A DNA stretch of 64,000 bases from DASUPK01 sp963848955 (GTDB taxonomy: Bacteria > Actinomycetota > Thermoleophilia > Solirubrobacterales > 70-9), in assembly GCA_963848955.1 (NCBI GenBank), contig CAWKFQ010000027.1, forward strand, positions 62,001-126,000, written 5' to 3'. This document shows, in pieces, positions 27,187 to 38,865 of the stretch. Each line of letters starts with the position of its first letter. Position 1 is the first letter of the stretch. Made by a program: the position numbers and the translations under genes. Under the pieces are notes generated by a model. It had not been told where the DNA came from. It made no database searches and worked only from the letters and a program-made list of their open reading frames with translations.

Positions 27187-28065
27187 CTACGGCGTGGGCC
27201 AGCCGCCCCGGTAAGGGGGCGGGGATGAGAGCAGGCGCCGCGCCACACCCTCGATCGCCTCGAAGCCACCGCCGCCCCACGGCGCCTCGTCGGTGAGGAC
27301 GGCGAGCGCGACGCGCTCGCCGCGGCGGTGCTCCAGCAGGGCGGCCTGATGGGTGACCGGCCCGCTGTTCTGCTCTCCGCCGGACGGACGCCAGCCTCCC
27401 TTGAACCAGACCGACCAGCCGTGCCCGATCGCCTGCGGGATTCCCCAGCGCTCGACGGGCGCGATCCTCGCGAGCAGTCGCTTGGCATAGGCCCGGTGCG
27501 GACCCGGGAGGTTTGCATCGAGCCTGTAGAAGAACCGCGCCATGTCGGCCGCCGTGATCCGGTCGCCGCCCCAGAAGCCCGGCGTCGGCTCGAAGCCGGT
27601 CATCCCGGCGCGCTCCGCGACCTCCTCGAGACCCTCGTCCCCGACCTGGTCGTAGACGACGTCCGCGGCTCGGTTGTCGGAATAGGTGATCATCGGCTCC
27701 AGCAGGGCCTTGGTCTCGCTGCTGAGCGGCAGCCCCTCCCGATCGAGCCGGCGCAGCTCGGCCGCGAGCAGCAGCGCCTTGCTGACGCTGGCCGAGCTGA
27801 ACTGGCGGTCGTAGTCATAGCCGCGAAGCCCCAGTGAGCGGTCGACGACCGCGAAGGAGACGTCGCCGAGCGCGGCGGCGAAGCGCTGGGCCCGCCGGAC
27901 CGCGGCCGGCCGCGGATAGACCTCCCGGGGCCAGACCTTGTGCGAGCGCTGAGCGCCGTCCTCGCCTCGATGCGCGGTCGCCAGCCCCGCCACAAAGAGC
28001 AGGGAGAGACTCGCCATCGCGAGCAGAGCGGCGAGCGCGACCAGGGTCCTCCGTGGGGATCCCAC
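27187..28065 (-). CDS. Secreted class A beta-lactamase-like serine hydrolase
   Basis: The 292-residue protein has an N-terminal signal anchor (TLVALAALLAMASLSLLFVAG). The serine beta-lactamase/transpeptidase motifs are present in order: SVSK (SxxK), YSDN (SDN) and, in place of KTG, FKGGW. Length and spacing fit the beta-lactamase-like group that includes D,D-peptidases and real class A enzymes. Resistance cannot be claimed, since the third motif differs and a beta-lactamase Glu166 loop is not obvious. It converges with hspR, with four bases between the stops. Confidence 0.78.
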   Translation of the reverse strand: MGSPRRTLVALAALLAMASLSLLFVAGLATAHRGEDGAQRSHKVWPREVYPRPAAVRRAQRFAAALGDVSFAVVDRSLGLRGYDYDRQFSSASVSKALLLAAELRRLDREGLPLSSETKALLEPMITYSDNRAADVVYDQVGDEGLEEVAERAGMTGFEPTPGFWGGDRITAADMARFFYRLDANLPGPHRAYAKRLLARIAPVERWGIPQAIGHGWSVWFKGGWRPSGGEQNSGPVTHQAALLEHRRGERVALAVLTDEAPWGGGGFEAIEGVARRLLSSPPPYRGGWPTP

Positions 28066-28085
28066 GGGCGAAGCGTAGGTGGGAC

Positions 28086-28511
28086 CTACGCGGCCTCGGG
28101 CCGTGCGGGTCGGGCCAGGTCCGGGTCGAGGCCCGCGTCGGTGAGGGCCTCGGTGCGGTCGATGTAAAGCCGCCAGTAGACGATCTTTCCGTCGCGGAAC
28201 GTCATCGTATGCGCGTCACGCACCTCGACCTCCGGGCCTCCCCCCGAACCCCGGAAGTACGTCCGGATGAGCGCCACGACCCGATCGCCGGCGGGCAGGA
28301 GCTCGTAGTCGCGGATCTCGGTCTGCTCGGACCCCATCAGCATCAGGTTGAGCAAGCTGCGGAGGGCCTCCTTGCCGCGGTAGGTCCGATCGCTCGGGAG
28401 ATCCGGGTCGTAGACCTCGCAGTCGTCGTCGTAATACGGGAGCACACCTTCGATCCCCTCGTCGTTGAAGGCCTCCAGCACCCGCCTGCAGATCTCGAGG
28501 TTGCTCTCCAT
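28086..28511 (-). CDS. SnoaL-like (NTF2-fold) protein
   Basis: A 141-residue single-domain protein. NLEICRRVLEAFNDEGIEGV, then YYDDDCEVYDPDLP and FRDGKIVYWRLYIDRTEAL are typical of the SnoaL-like polyketide-cyclase/NTF2 fold. Such proteins act as small isomerases, hydrolases or binding proteins; no substrate can be assigned. It follows the beta-lactamase-like gene's promoter side by 20 bases and may share its transcript. Confidence 0.75.
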   Translation of the reverse strand: MESNLEICRRVLEAFNDEGIEGVLPYYDDDCEVYDPDLPSDRTYRGKEALRSLLNLMLMGSEQTEIRDYELLPAGDRVVALIRTYFRGSGGGPEVEVRDAHTMTFRDGKIVYWRLYIDRTEALTDAGLDPDLARPARPEAA

Positions 28512-28602
28512 TGCCGTCCTTGACCGATACGTCCTGCGCCAATCCTATGCCGAGCGGCGCTCGCATGCCAACCCCAGAATTCCGGGCCGTCGAAGGCCAT
28601 AT

Positions 28603-28625
28603 ATCTAAGTGTCATTGACATAGAT
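28603..28625. promoter_or_regulatory. Imperfect palindrome with TTGACA upstream of clpB
   Basis: ATCTA, AG, TGTCA, T, TGACA, TAGAT: nested inverted repeats in an AT-rich patch unlike the surrounding DNA. The right arm includes a perfect TTGACA (28615-28620) that could be a -35 element reading toward clpB, 46 bases before its ATG. It does not match the HspR HAIR consensus. A regulatory role is inferred. Confidence 0.4.
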
Positions 28626-28666
28626 TTCTTTACTTTCCCGACTGAAGCAGCTACCATTTGCCCCAG

Positions 28667-31280
<2,614 letters not shown>

Positions 31281-31369
31281 CCCTGCGTGAACAGAAGCCT
31301 GCATCGCGGGCATGAATCGACCCACTTCTCGGTATCGGGGCGCACGCCTGCCGAGACGACTAATTACGC

Positions 31370-32128
31370 ATGGGTCTTCGAGTTTCGGCCGACCAAGCCG
31401 GGTGGTCTGTTCGTGAGGCTGCCTGGGGCTTCGAGGAGCGCGTCCTCTGGCGCGGATCCGACGCTGCGCGTGCCGCGCTGGAACGCGCCGGTCGCGCCAC
31501 CGAGCCACTGCAGCGGCTGATCCAGACCAAGCTCACCTGGCCCGTTTCGGACGCCTATCGGGCGCGGGGCCGGAAGACGCGGGCAGCGCTCGCAGCCTCT
31601 GCCGCAACTCTCGCTGTCGCCGCCGGAGGCGCGGGTGCGATCACCGCAATTGACCATGCCCCCAGCCATCCGGCGGGGCCACAGCTCGCGCCGGTCGCGG
31701 CCACGCCGCAGGGCTCGAACACACTTCTGCTCCAGGGGGTGAGGCCGCAGTTCGAATCCGGTCACTCCCCCCTCCCGGCTCCGCCCGCGCCCGCGGCGAA
31801 GCCCACCGAGAAGCCGGCGGCGGTCGCGTGGGAGTTCGCTCAGGCGTTCGTCGCCTATGAGGTGGGCCGCTCCGACGAGGAGACCGAGTCGGCGTTCGCG
31901 TCGACCGCCACCAAGCCGCTTGCAAAGGCCCTCCAGTCCGACCCGCCCCGTCTGCCCGCCGGCGGCAAGGTCCCCAAGGCTCGCGTGCTCAACGTCGTTC
32001 TCGGCACCGCGACCAAGGAGCAGGTGACCGCCAGCGTCTCGCTGGCCAGGCTGAGGGCGGTCAGTGAGCTCCGCCTCACCCTGACCCGGGCCAGCGATCA
32101 GTGGCGAGTCGAGCAGGTACTCGGCTGA
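31370..32128 (+). CDS. Single-pass membrane protein of unknown function
   Basis: 252 residues. An N-terminal cytosolic part (~1-65), one transmembrane helix (ALAASAATLAVAAGGAGAI), a Pro/Ala-rich linker, then a C-terminal ~100-residue domain (AWEFAQAFVAYEVGRSDEE) with a mixed alpha/beta look. The stop overlaps the ATG of the lytic transglycosylase (TGATG), so a role in envelope assembly is likely. I do not recognise the family. Confidence 0.65.
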   Translation: MGLRVSADQAGWSVREAAWGFEERVLWRGSDAARAALERAGRATEPLQRLIQTKLTWPVSDAYRARGRKTRAALAASAATLAVAAGGAGAITAIDHAPSHPAGPQLAPVAATPQGSNTLLLQGVRPQFESGHSPLPAPPAPAAKPTEKPAAVAWEFAQAFVAYEVGRSDEETESAFASTATKPLAKALQSDPPRLPAGGKVPKARVLNVVLGTATKEQVTASVSLARLRAVSELRLTLTRASDQWRVEQVLG

Positions 32129-33267
32129 TGGGACGCGTCAGGACCGCCATCGCAGTGATGGTCGTGGGCGCGGCAATCGCCGCCCAGAGCGCCGTGGCGC
32201 AAACCACGACCACGGAGCCGCCGCCGACGACGACCACACCCCCGGAGCCGCCGCCGACGCTCCCGCAGGTGCCCATCACCGCGGCCCCGCCCAAGTACAT
32301 CCCCAAGCCGAAGCCCAAGCCCGCCCCCAAGCCGCCGCCGAAGAAGCAGCCGAATCCAGCCGAGCCGTCGCCGGAGGGGAACGAGAAGGGCGCCGCTGAG
32401 AACGGCGGCAGTGCAATGCCGCCGCCGGCGACCCCGCTCCCGACCGCCTGCGGTCCGGTCGCGGTCCCGGCCTACCTGATCCCGATCTACTCCGCCGCCT
32501 CGCAGGCTTACGACCTGGGGCCTGCCGGGCCCTCGATCCTCGCCGCGATCAACGAGATCGAGAGCGGCTTCGGGCAGAACCTCGGCCCGTCCTCGGCCGG
32601 AGCGGTGGGGTGGATGCAGTTCATGCCCTCGACCTGGTCGGCCTACGGGGTCGACGCGGACAGCGATGGGGACAAGGACCCGAACGAGCCGCACGACGCG
32701 ATCTTCGCCGCGGCCCGGTACCTCCGCGCCGGGGGAATGCCCGAGGACCCCGAGGGCGCCGTCTTCGCGTACAACCACGCCGACTGGTATGTCGCCGAGG
32801 TGATGGCGAGGGCCGCCTGCTTCAGCGGGATCGGCAACGGCGCAATCGGCAGCCTCTCCCTGATCCCGAAGCGGCAGGAGATGGTCTGCTTCCCGGCCAA
32901 GGACGCGCAGGTGTCGATCCCGGACGCCTACATGCAGGCCTTCCAGGATGCGGCCGGGCGTTACGAGCTCGGCCAGAGCGGCGTCTGGGCGCTCGCGGCG
33001 GTGGCTCGGGTGGAATCGAACTTCGGCAAGGGGATGTCGGCCGAGGACCTCGCCTCACGCGGCCCGCTCGGGATCACCGAGGAAAACTGGAAGAGCTACG
33101 CGGTCGACGGTGACGCTGACGGCAAGGTCAAGCACTCCAGCCCGGCCGACTCCGCCGCCACCCTCGCCCGGATGATCTGGGCGGCGGGCGACCTGCGAGC
33201 CGGCCTCTTCCAGCACAACCACGCCGAGTGGTACGTCGAAGCGGTCATGGCGGACGCAGAGGCATGA
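32128..33267 (+). CDS. Secreted lytic transglycosylase with two SLT-like domains
   Basis: The 379-residue protein has a signal peptide (ending SAVAQ), a Thr/Pro and Lys/Pro wall-spanning linker (~26-110), then an SLT domain (ILAAINEIESGFGQNLGPS, GWMQFMPSTW, catalytic Glu in NEIES). A second, shorter SLT-like unit follows (VARVESNFGKGMS, NHAEWYVEAV). DADSDGDKDPNEPHD resembles a Ca-binding loop. It probably cleaves peptidoglycan glycan strands. The stop overlaps the ATG of the M15-like gene (ATGA). The second ORF lacks a signal peptide, so the two may be one polypeptide split by a missing base. Confidence 0.8.
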   Translation: MGRVRTAIAVMVVGAAIAAQSAVAQTTTTEPPPTTTTPPEPPPTLPQVPITAAPPKYIPKPKPKPAPKPPPKKQPNPAEPSPEGNEKGAAENGGSAMPPPATPLPTACGPVAVPAYLIPIYSAASQAYDLGPAGPSILAAINEIESGFGQNLGPSSAGAVGWMQFMPSTWSAYGVDADSDGDKDPNEPHDAIFAAARYLRAGGMPEDPEGAVFAYNHADWYVAEVMARAACFSGIGNGAIGSLSLIPKRQEMVCFPAKDAQVSIPDAYMQAFQDAAGRYELGQSGVWALAAVARVESNFGKGMSAEDLASRGPLGITEENWKSYAVDGDADGKVKHSSPADSAATLARMIWAAGDLRAGLFQHNHAEWYVEAVMADAEA

Positions 33268-33737
33268 AGGGCACCTGCCAGGTGAAGACGGTCGCCTACG
33301 CGGTGGCGCTGCCCGGCCCGGCCAACACCCCGATCAACTGGCAGAACGTCGAGCTCTCCAACCAGCTCGAGATGGTCGACATCCAGTCTGGGGCGATCGA
33401 CCCCCGGATCATCAACCTGATCGGCGCGATCAGCCAGCAGCACACGATCACCATCTCGGCGCTGCGCTCGGACCACTCGAGGGACACCGCGAGCGGGAAC
33501 GTCTCGAACCACTACTACGGGCGCGCCATGGACATCGCCGCGATCGACGGCGTGGCCTGCACCAACGTCACCCCCGACGGGCCCTGCGGAACGCTCGCCC
33601 GCCAGCTCGGCGCGCTGCCTCCGGGGCAGGAGCCAACCGAGCTGATCTATTGCTGGGACCCGGACGGCCCGGCGAACCCGAACGGCTTTGCGCAGGCCGA
33701 CCACTGCGACCACATCCACGTGGGATTCGACGCATAG
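33264..33737 (+). CDS. M15-like peptidase domain protein
   Basis: A 157-residue domain with SALRSDHSRDT, SNHYYGRAMDI and DHIHVGF. These are the His/Asp and His of the LAS/M15 D,D- or L,D-carboxypeptidase zinc site. No signal peptide is present, which is odd for a wall peptidase. Inserting one base at the junction (...AEAMKGTCQVK...) would fuse it in frame to the upstream secreted transglycosylase, making a glycan-plus-peptide cutter. Either a separate gene by ATGA overlap or the C-terminal part of the previous one. Confidence 0.65.
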   Translation: MKGTCQVKTVAYAVALPGPANTPINWQNVELSNQLEMVDIQSGAIDPRIINLIGAISQQHTITISALRSDHSRDTASGNVSNHYYGRAMDIAAIDGVACTNVTPDGPCGTLARQLGALPPGQEPTELIYCWDPDGPANPNGFAQADHCDHIHVGFDA

Positions 33738-33747
33738 GCTTCGGCCT

Positions 33748-34716
33748 ATGCCGTTGTTCGAGACCGAGCGCCGCGGCCGTGTCCTGGTCGTGAGGGTCGA
33801 TCACCCGCCGCACAACTTCATGACGGCCGGGATGGTCCGCGAGCTCGGCGACCTGTTCTCCTCGCTGCGCGGCGATCGCTCGGTCGGCGCCGTGGTGATC
33901 ACCGGGAAGCCCGAGGGCATGTACATCACGCACTACGACGTCGGCGAGATCCTCGCGAGCGTCGAGAGAGCCGGGATCGCCGCTCCGCCGTGGCTCACCG
34001 CGATCGTGCTCCGGATCGCCGGAGCCCTGCGGCGAGTGCCCGTCGTGCGGGACCTCGCCGAGCGCACCCCGCTGGCGGCGGTCTTCGAGCTCTACCGCAT
34101 CCACGACCTGTTCCTGTCGATGAACCGCTCGGAGAAGGTCTTCATCGCGGCGATCAACGGACCGGCGACCGGCGGCGGCTGCGAGACCTCCCTCGCCTGC
34201 GACGTCCGGGTGATGGCCGACGCCGACATCGCGATCGGCCTGCCCGAGATGACGCTCGACTTCAACCCCGGTGCCGGCGGGACGCAGCGCCTCCCCAGGC
34301 TGGTCGGCGTCGGTCGTGGGCTGGCGATGATGCTCGAGGGCCGGACGCTGAGCCCACGCGAAGCGCTCGACTACGGCCTTGTCCAAGCGGTGGTCCCGCC
34401 GGAGCAGGTGGAGGACGCCGCGGTTCGCATCGGCGAGCGGCTCGCGAGGCGCTCCCCCGAGGCGATCCGGTCGCTGAAGCGGGCCGTCTACGAGGGCACC
34501 TCGCGTCCGCTGCACCGCGGCTTGGCGGAGGAGCGCAAGTGGTTCATGGTCTCCTCCGCCACCGAATCTTCGAAGGAGAAGATGGCCGCGATGACCAGGC
34601 AGGTGGAGGTCGACGGGAGATCCCCGTGGATCACGGCGGAGTCGCTCGAGCCCTGGCAGGAGGGAACCGCGGTGAGAGCGACGGCGAGCGGCGAGCGGGC
34701 TGACCGCCCGCGCTAG
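33748..34716 (+). CDS. Enoyl-CoA hydratase/isomerase-family protein
   Basis: A 322-residue crotonase-fold protein. VVITGKPEGMYITHYDVGE is the first CoA-binding strand, INGPATGGGCETSLACD gives the oxyanion-hole Gly pair, and IGLPEMTLDFNPGAGGTQRLPRLVG carries the second catalytic region. An insertion of about 50 residues (~85-135) lengthens it relative to typical 260-residue members. The reaction cannot be fixed: hydratase, isomerase or hydrolase. Ten bases separate it from the M15-like gene. Confidence 0.85.
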   Translation: MPLFETERRGRVLVVRVDHPPHNFMTAGMVRELGDLFSSLRGDRSVGAVVITGKPEGMYITHYDVGEILASVERAGIAAPPWLTAIVLRIAGALRRVPVVRDLAERTPLAAVFELYRIHDLFLSMNRSEKVFIAAINGPATGGGCETSLACDVRVMADADIAIGLPEMTLDFNPGAGGTQRLPRLVGVGRGLAMMLEGRTLSPREALDYGLVQAVVPPEQVEDAAVRIGERLARRSPEAIRSLKRAVYEGTSRPLHRGLAEERKWFMVSSATESSKEKMAAMTRQVEVDGRSPWITAESLEPWQEGTAVRATASGERADRPR

Positions 34717-34722
34717 ACCGGC

Positions 34723-35370
34723 TCAGCCCTCGCTGACCCCGCTCGGCCTGATCGCCACGCCCCGGATCACGGGGCGAACCAGCGGGGGCGCCTTGGGGAG
34801 CTTGTCGCGCTCGAGGCTGTCGATCCAGAAACCGGCACCGGCGAGCAACTGGTCCGTCGCGCGGTTCGGATGGCAGCCGCCGGACAGCCATCCCCAGGGC
34901 CTCTCGAGCCAGTTCTGCCACCGGGCGAGCCCCGGCCTGGCGCTGCGCACGTGCTCCAGATAGAGGAATCGCCCGCCCTCGACCAACACCCGGCGCGCTT
35001 CGGCGAGAGCGCGACCCGGGTCCTCGACCGTGCACAGGACCAGGGTGGCGACGACGACGTCGAAGCTGCCGTCGTCGAAGGGAAGCTCCTCGGCCGGCAC
35101 CTCGATGACGGAGGCGTGCCCCGCGGCTGTTCCCTCCCGGTCGAGCCGCTCACGGAGCAGCTTCGCCATGTTCGGGTCCGGCTCCGCGAGGACGAGCTCG
35201 GTCACCGCATCCGTGTAGTGCTCGAGGTTGTGGCCGGTGCCGGCACCGAGCTCGAGCACGCGGCCGGAGGCCGAGCTCAGCAGCCGGTGACGCATATCCG
35301 CGAGGCCGGCGCGCTCGGTCCTGGCGGTCAGGCGGTCGTAGAAGCGGGCGAACAGCGGGTGATCGGGCAT
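34723..35370 (-). CDS. Class I SAM-dependent methyltransferase
   Basis: A 215-residue Rossmann methyltransferase (Methyltransf_11 type). RVLELGAGTGHNLEHY is motif I, LAEPDPNM motif II, VPAEELPFDDGSFDVVVATLVLC motifs III/IV, and RVLVEGGRFLYLEHV the post-IV strand. The C-terminus with NWLERPWGWLSGGCHPNR resembles the METTL7-like/phosphatidylethanolamine N-methyltransferase-like subgroup. A lipid or small molecule is the likely target. ATG 35370. Convergent with the enoyl-CoA hydratase gene. Confidence 0.8.
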   Translation of the reverse strand: MPDHPLFARFYDRLTARTERAGLADMRHRLLSSASGRVLELGAGTGHNLEHYTDAVTELVLAEPDPNMAKLLRERLDREGTAAGHASVIEVPAEELPFDDGSFDVVVATLVLCTVEDPGRALAEARRVLVEGGRFLYLEHVRSARPGLARWQNWLERPWGWLSGGCHPNRATDQLLAGAGFWIDSLERDKLPKAPPLVRPVIRGVAIRPSGVSEG

Positions 35371-35487
35371 GAGCAGGATGATGTCCGCTTCCCCGGACGA
35401 GCGCGTCGATCGCCCCGAGATTGCACACTGCGCCCGAAAGTGAAAGAAAGGGGCCTACCGGGGCAAGTCACCAGGAGAGGAGAAAAG

Positions 35488-35769
35488 ATGGCGATGTTCG
35501 TGATGCTCACCAACCTGACCTCTGAGGGCGTGCAGACGCTGAAGAACAACCCGAGCCGCATTCAGGAGGTCAACAAGGAGGTCGAACAACTGGGGGTGAC
35601 CGTCAAGGAGCAGTGGGCGACCCTCGGCCCGTACGACTTCATCACCATCGTCGAGGCGCCCGACGAGAAGACGATGGCCAAGGTCTCCGTCGAGCTCGGC
35701 TCGCGCGGCACGATGAGCAGCCAGACGCTGGCCGCGATCCCGGCCGAGGAGTTCGCGAAGTCGCTTTGA
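35488..35769 (+). CDS. GYD-domain protein
   Basis: A 93-residue small protein of the GYD family: MFVMLTNLTSEGVQTLKN, GVTVKEQWATLGPYDFITIVEAPDE, then SRGTMSSQTLAAIP. GYD proteins are compact ferredoxin-like folds often found next to metabolic genes; the function is unknown. AGGAGAGG lies upstream of ATG 35488. It is 20 bases upstream of purD and probably on the same transcript. Confidence 0.85.
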   Translation: MAMFVMLTNLTSEGVQTLKNNPSRIQEVNKEVEQLGVTVKEQWATLGPYDFITIVEAPDEKTMAKVSVELGSRGTMSSQTLAAIPAEEFAKSL

Positions 35770-35788
35770 GCTCCAGGAACGTCTCGGC

Positions 35789-37081
35789 ATGAAGGTCCTC
35801 GTCGTCGGCGGCGGGGGACGCGAGCACGCGGTCATCCGCGCACTCTCGCGCTCGCCCAGCGAACCCGAGCTCTTCTGCGCGCCGGGCAACGCCGGAATCG
35901 CCGAGGACGCTGAGATCGTCCGCGTCGGGGCCGAGGACGTCGACGGTCTCGTCGGCGCCGCCCGGGAGGCCGGCATCGACCTCGTCATCGTCGGACCTGA
36001 GGCGCCGCTCGTCGCGGGGCTCGTCGACGCGCTGGAGGACGCAGGCATCGCCGCCTTCGGGCCCCGCGGTGCCGCCGCACAGATCGAGGGATCGAAGCTG
36101 TTCGCCAAGCGGCTGATGGAGGAGGCGGGGATCCCGACCGCGGCCCACTCCGTCGTCGGCTCGAGGGAGGAGGCGCTCGAGCAGCTGGCGCCCGCCTCGT
36201 ATCCGATCGTGCTCAAGGCGGACGGGCTGGCGGCCGGGAAGGGCGTGATCATCGCGGCGACCGAGGCCGAGGCGCGCGAGGCGGTGGACGTGTTCTTCAC
36301 CGAGCGGCGGTTCGGAGACACCCGCGTCGTGATCGAGGAGTTCCTGGAAGGCGAGGAGCTCTCCCTGCTCGCACTCTGCGATGGGGAGAACGTGCTGCCG
36401 CTTGCCCCGGCGCAGGACTACAAGCGGATCCACGACGGCGATGAGGGACCGAACACCGGCGGCATGGGCAGCTACTCGCCGGTGCCCGGAATCGACTCCG
36501 CTGAGGCCGAGCGCATCGCCGACCTGGTCCACCGTCCGACTGTGGCGGCGATGAAGGCTCGCGGGATCCCCTATCAGGGGGTCCTCTACGCCGGGCTGAT
36601 GCTGACCGAGTCGGGGCCGAGGGTGCTCGAGTTCAACGCCCGTTTCGGCGATCCGGAGACGCAGGCCGTGCTGCCGCGCCTGCGCTCCGACCTGATCGGC
36701 CTCTGCCTGGCGACGCGGACGGAGGGCGGCCTCAGCGGGCTCGAGGCAGACTTCGCGGACGACTGGGCGGTCACCGTCGTGCTCGCCTCCGCCGGATATC
36801 CGGAGTCCTCGTCGAAGGGGGACGTGATCCGCGGGCTCGATGCAGCGGCCGGGCTCGAGGGAGTTGAGATCACGCACGCCGGAACGGCCCGCCGCGACGG
36901 GGAGATCGTCACCGCCGGCGGCCGCGTCCTCAACGTCACCGGGCTCGGCGCCTCGGCCGCCGAGGCGCGGCAGCGTGCATACGATGCGGCCGAGCTGATC
37001 AGCTTCGACGGGAAGCAGATGCGAACCGACATCGCCGCCCGCGCGGTGGACCACGAAATGACAACGGAACGGAGGAGCTGA
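35789..37081 (+). CDS. purD: Phosphoribosylamine-glycine ligase (GARS)
   Basis: Second step of purine synthesis, joining glycine to phosphoribosylamine with ATP. The 430-residue protein opens KVLVVGGGGREHAVI, then GPEAPLVAGLVDALE, an ATP-grasp core (KADGLAAGKGVIIA, EEFLEGEELSLLALCDG), PNTGGMGSYSPVP and LEFNARFGDPETQ for metal binding. Intact, with no frameshift. ATG 35789; the stop overlaps the purE ATG by one base. First of a ten-gene pur cluster. Confidence 0.95.
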   Translation: MKVLVVGGGGREHAVIRALSRSPSEPELFCAPGNAGIAEDAEIVRVGAEDVDGLVGAAREAGIDLVIVGPEAPLVAGLVDALEDAGIAAFGPRGAAAQIEGSKLFAKRLMEEAGIPTAAHSVVGSREEALEQLAPASYPIVLKADGLAAGKGVIIAATEAEAREAVDVFFTERRFGDTRVVIEEFLEGEELSLLALCDGENVLPLAPAQDYKRIHDGDEGPNTGGMGSYSPVPGIDSAEAERIADLVHRPTVAAMKARGIPYQGVLYAGLMLTESGPRVLEFNARFGDPETQAVLPRLRSDLIGLCLATRTEGGLSGLEADFADDWAVTVVLASAGYPESSSKGDVIRGLDAAAGLEGVEITHAGTARRDGEIVTAGGRVLNVTGLGASAAEARQRAYDAAELISFDGKQMRTDIAARAVDHEMTTERRS

Positions 37082-37545
37082 TGCCCGAGGGCGAAGCTGT
37101 CGAGACGATGCCCCAGGTGGAGGAGGCGTTCGAGGAGATCGAGGTCGACGCGCCGCTGGTGGGAATCATCATGGGCTCGAAGAACGACAAGCCCAAGCTG
37201 CAGCCCGCGGGGGAGGCACTCCACGACCACGGGATTCGCTACGAGGTCCGCGTCCTGAGCGCGCACCGGACTCCGGACGAGACTCGCGACTACTGCATGA
37301 ACGCGCGGATGCGGGGCCTGAAGGTGATCATCGCGGGCGCCGGCATGTCGGCTGCGCTGCCCGGCTTCGCCGCCGCCCATACCGACCTGCCGGTGGTCGG
37401 CGTCCCGATCTCGGGGAAGAACCTCGGCGGCCTCGACGCGCTGCTCTCCGCGGTGCAGATGCCGCCCGGCGTCCCCGTCGCCTGCGTCGCGATCGACGGC
37501 GCGAAGAACGCGGGGGTCCTCGCGGCCCGGATCATCAACGCCTAG
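37081..37545 (+). CDS. purE: N5-carboxyaminoimidazole ribonucleotide mutase
   Basis: A 154-residue protein. After an acidic N-terminal extension of about 25 residues the PurE core begins LVGIIMGSKNDKP, with catalytic VLSAHRTPDE (His), IIAGAGMSAALPG and GVPISGKNLGGLDALLS. Class I PurE works with PurK, which is not in the window; whether purK lies elsewhere or PurE is class II-like cannot be told. The stop lies 31 bases before purB. Confidence 0.93.
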   Translation: MPEGEAVETMPQVEEAFEEIEVDAPLVGIIMGSKNDKPKLQPAGEALHDHGIRYEVRVLSAHRTPDETRDYCMNARMRGLKVIIAGAGMSAALPGFAAAHTDLPVVGVPISGKNLGGLDALLSAVQMPPGVPVACVAIDGAKNAGVLAARIINA

Positions 37546-37576
37546 GGCTCAGGGCGTAGTAGTTCAGACTTAGAAC

Positions 37577-38855
37577 GTGATCCCCCGCTACACACGCGAG
37601 GAGATCGGCGCCGTCTGGACCGAGCGGCACCGGATGGAGACCTGGCTCGCGGTCGAGCTGGCCGCGACCGATGCGTGGGCCGCAGAGGGTGTTGTCCCCG
37701 AGCGAGGCGGCGAGGGCCTGCCGCGAACGGGCCTCGTTCACCGTCGAGGCGGTCGAGGAGCGCGAGCGGACCACGGGCCATGACGTCGCCGCATTCGTCG
37801 ACGTCGTCGTCCGACTCGATCGGGGAGGACGGGCGGTGGCTGCACTACGGCCTCACCTCCTCGGACGTCCTCGACACGGCCCTGGCGCTGCAGCTCCGCG
37901 AGGCGGGGGAGATCATCGTGCGGGGTGCGAGGGCGTATCGCGACGCGCTGGTCGCCAGGGCGAGGGAGTTCGCCGACACCCTCTGCGTCGGCCGCACCCA
38001 CGGAGTCCACGCGGAGCCGACCACCTTCGGCCTCCGGCTCGCGGGCTTCGCCTTCGAGGCCGACCGCAACCTTCAGCGGCTCACCGACGCCTTCGAGCAG
38101 GTCGCCGTCGGGAAGCTCTCCGGAGCGGTCGGGACCTACGCCTCGGTGCCCCCGGCCGTCGAGGCGCGGGTGATGGAGGCGCTCGGCCTCGCGCCGGAGG
38201 ACGTCTCCACCCAGGTCGTGCCGCGCGACCGGCATGCCGTGGTCCTGGCGCGCATCGCGATCGCGGGCGCCGGCCTCGAGCGCTTCGGGACCGAGATCAG
38301 GAACCTCCAGCGAACCGAGGTGCGCGAGGTCGAGGAGCCGTTCGGAGCGGGACAGAAGGGCTCCTCGGCGATGCCCCACAAGCGAAATCCGATCCTCGCC
38401 GAGCGGCTCACCGGCCTGGCGCGGGTTCTGCGCGGCTACTCGCAGGTCGGCCTCGAGAACGTCGCGCTCTGGCACGAGCGGGACATCTCCCACTCCGGGG
38501 CCGAGCGGGTGGTGATTCCGGACGCGACGATCGCGCTCGACTACATGCAGCACATCGCCCCCCGCATAGTCGAGGGGATGACCGTCCACACCGACCGAAT
38601 GCGCGAGAACCTCGAGCTCACCCACGGGGCGCTCTTCAGCCAGCGCGCCCTGACCGCGCTGGTCGATCCGGGATGAGCCGCGACGAGGCCTACCGCCTCG
38701 TCCAGGAGTGCGCACAGCGCGCCTGGGACGAGGGAACGAGCTTCCGCGAGCTGATTGCTGCCGCCGCGCCGCAGCTCGATCTCGACGCGGTCTTCGACTA
38801 CGACGCCTACCTCGTGCACGTCCCCGAGGTGATGGCGCGCTACAACGCTGGATAG
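37577..38855 (+). CDS. purB: Adenylosuccinate lyase (three frameshifts)
   Basis: Cleaves SAICAR and adenylosuccinate to release fumarate. The N-terminus IPRYTREEIGAVW, then ACRERASFTVEAVEERERTT, LHYGLTSSDVLDTALALQL, VGRTHGVHAEPTTFG and the signature GSSAMPHKRNP are in family order, but four segments occupy three frames. Breaks lie near 37705 (+1), 37815 (+1) and 38672 (-1). Repaired, the protein is about 426 residues and ends LVHVPEVMARYNAG. GTG 37577 is the start. Loss of a double-role purine enzyme is unlikely, so sequencing error is favoured. Confidence 0.9.
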
Positions 38856-38865
38856 GCTCGGGGCC

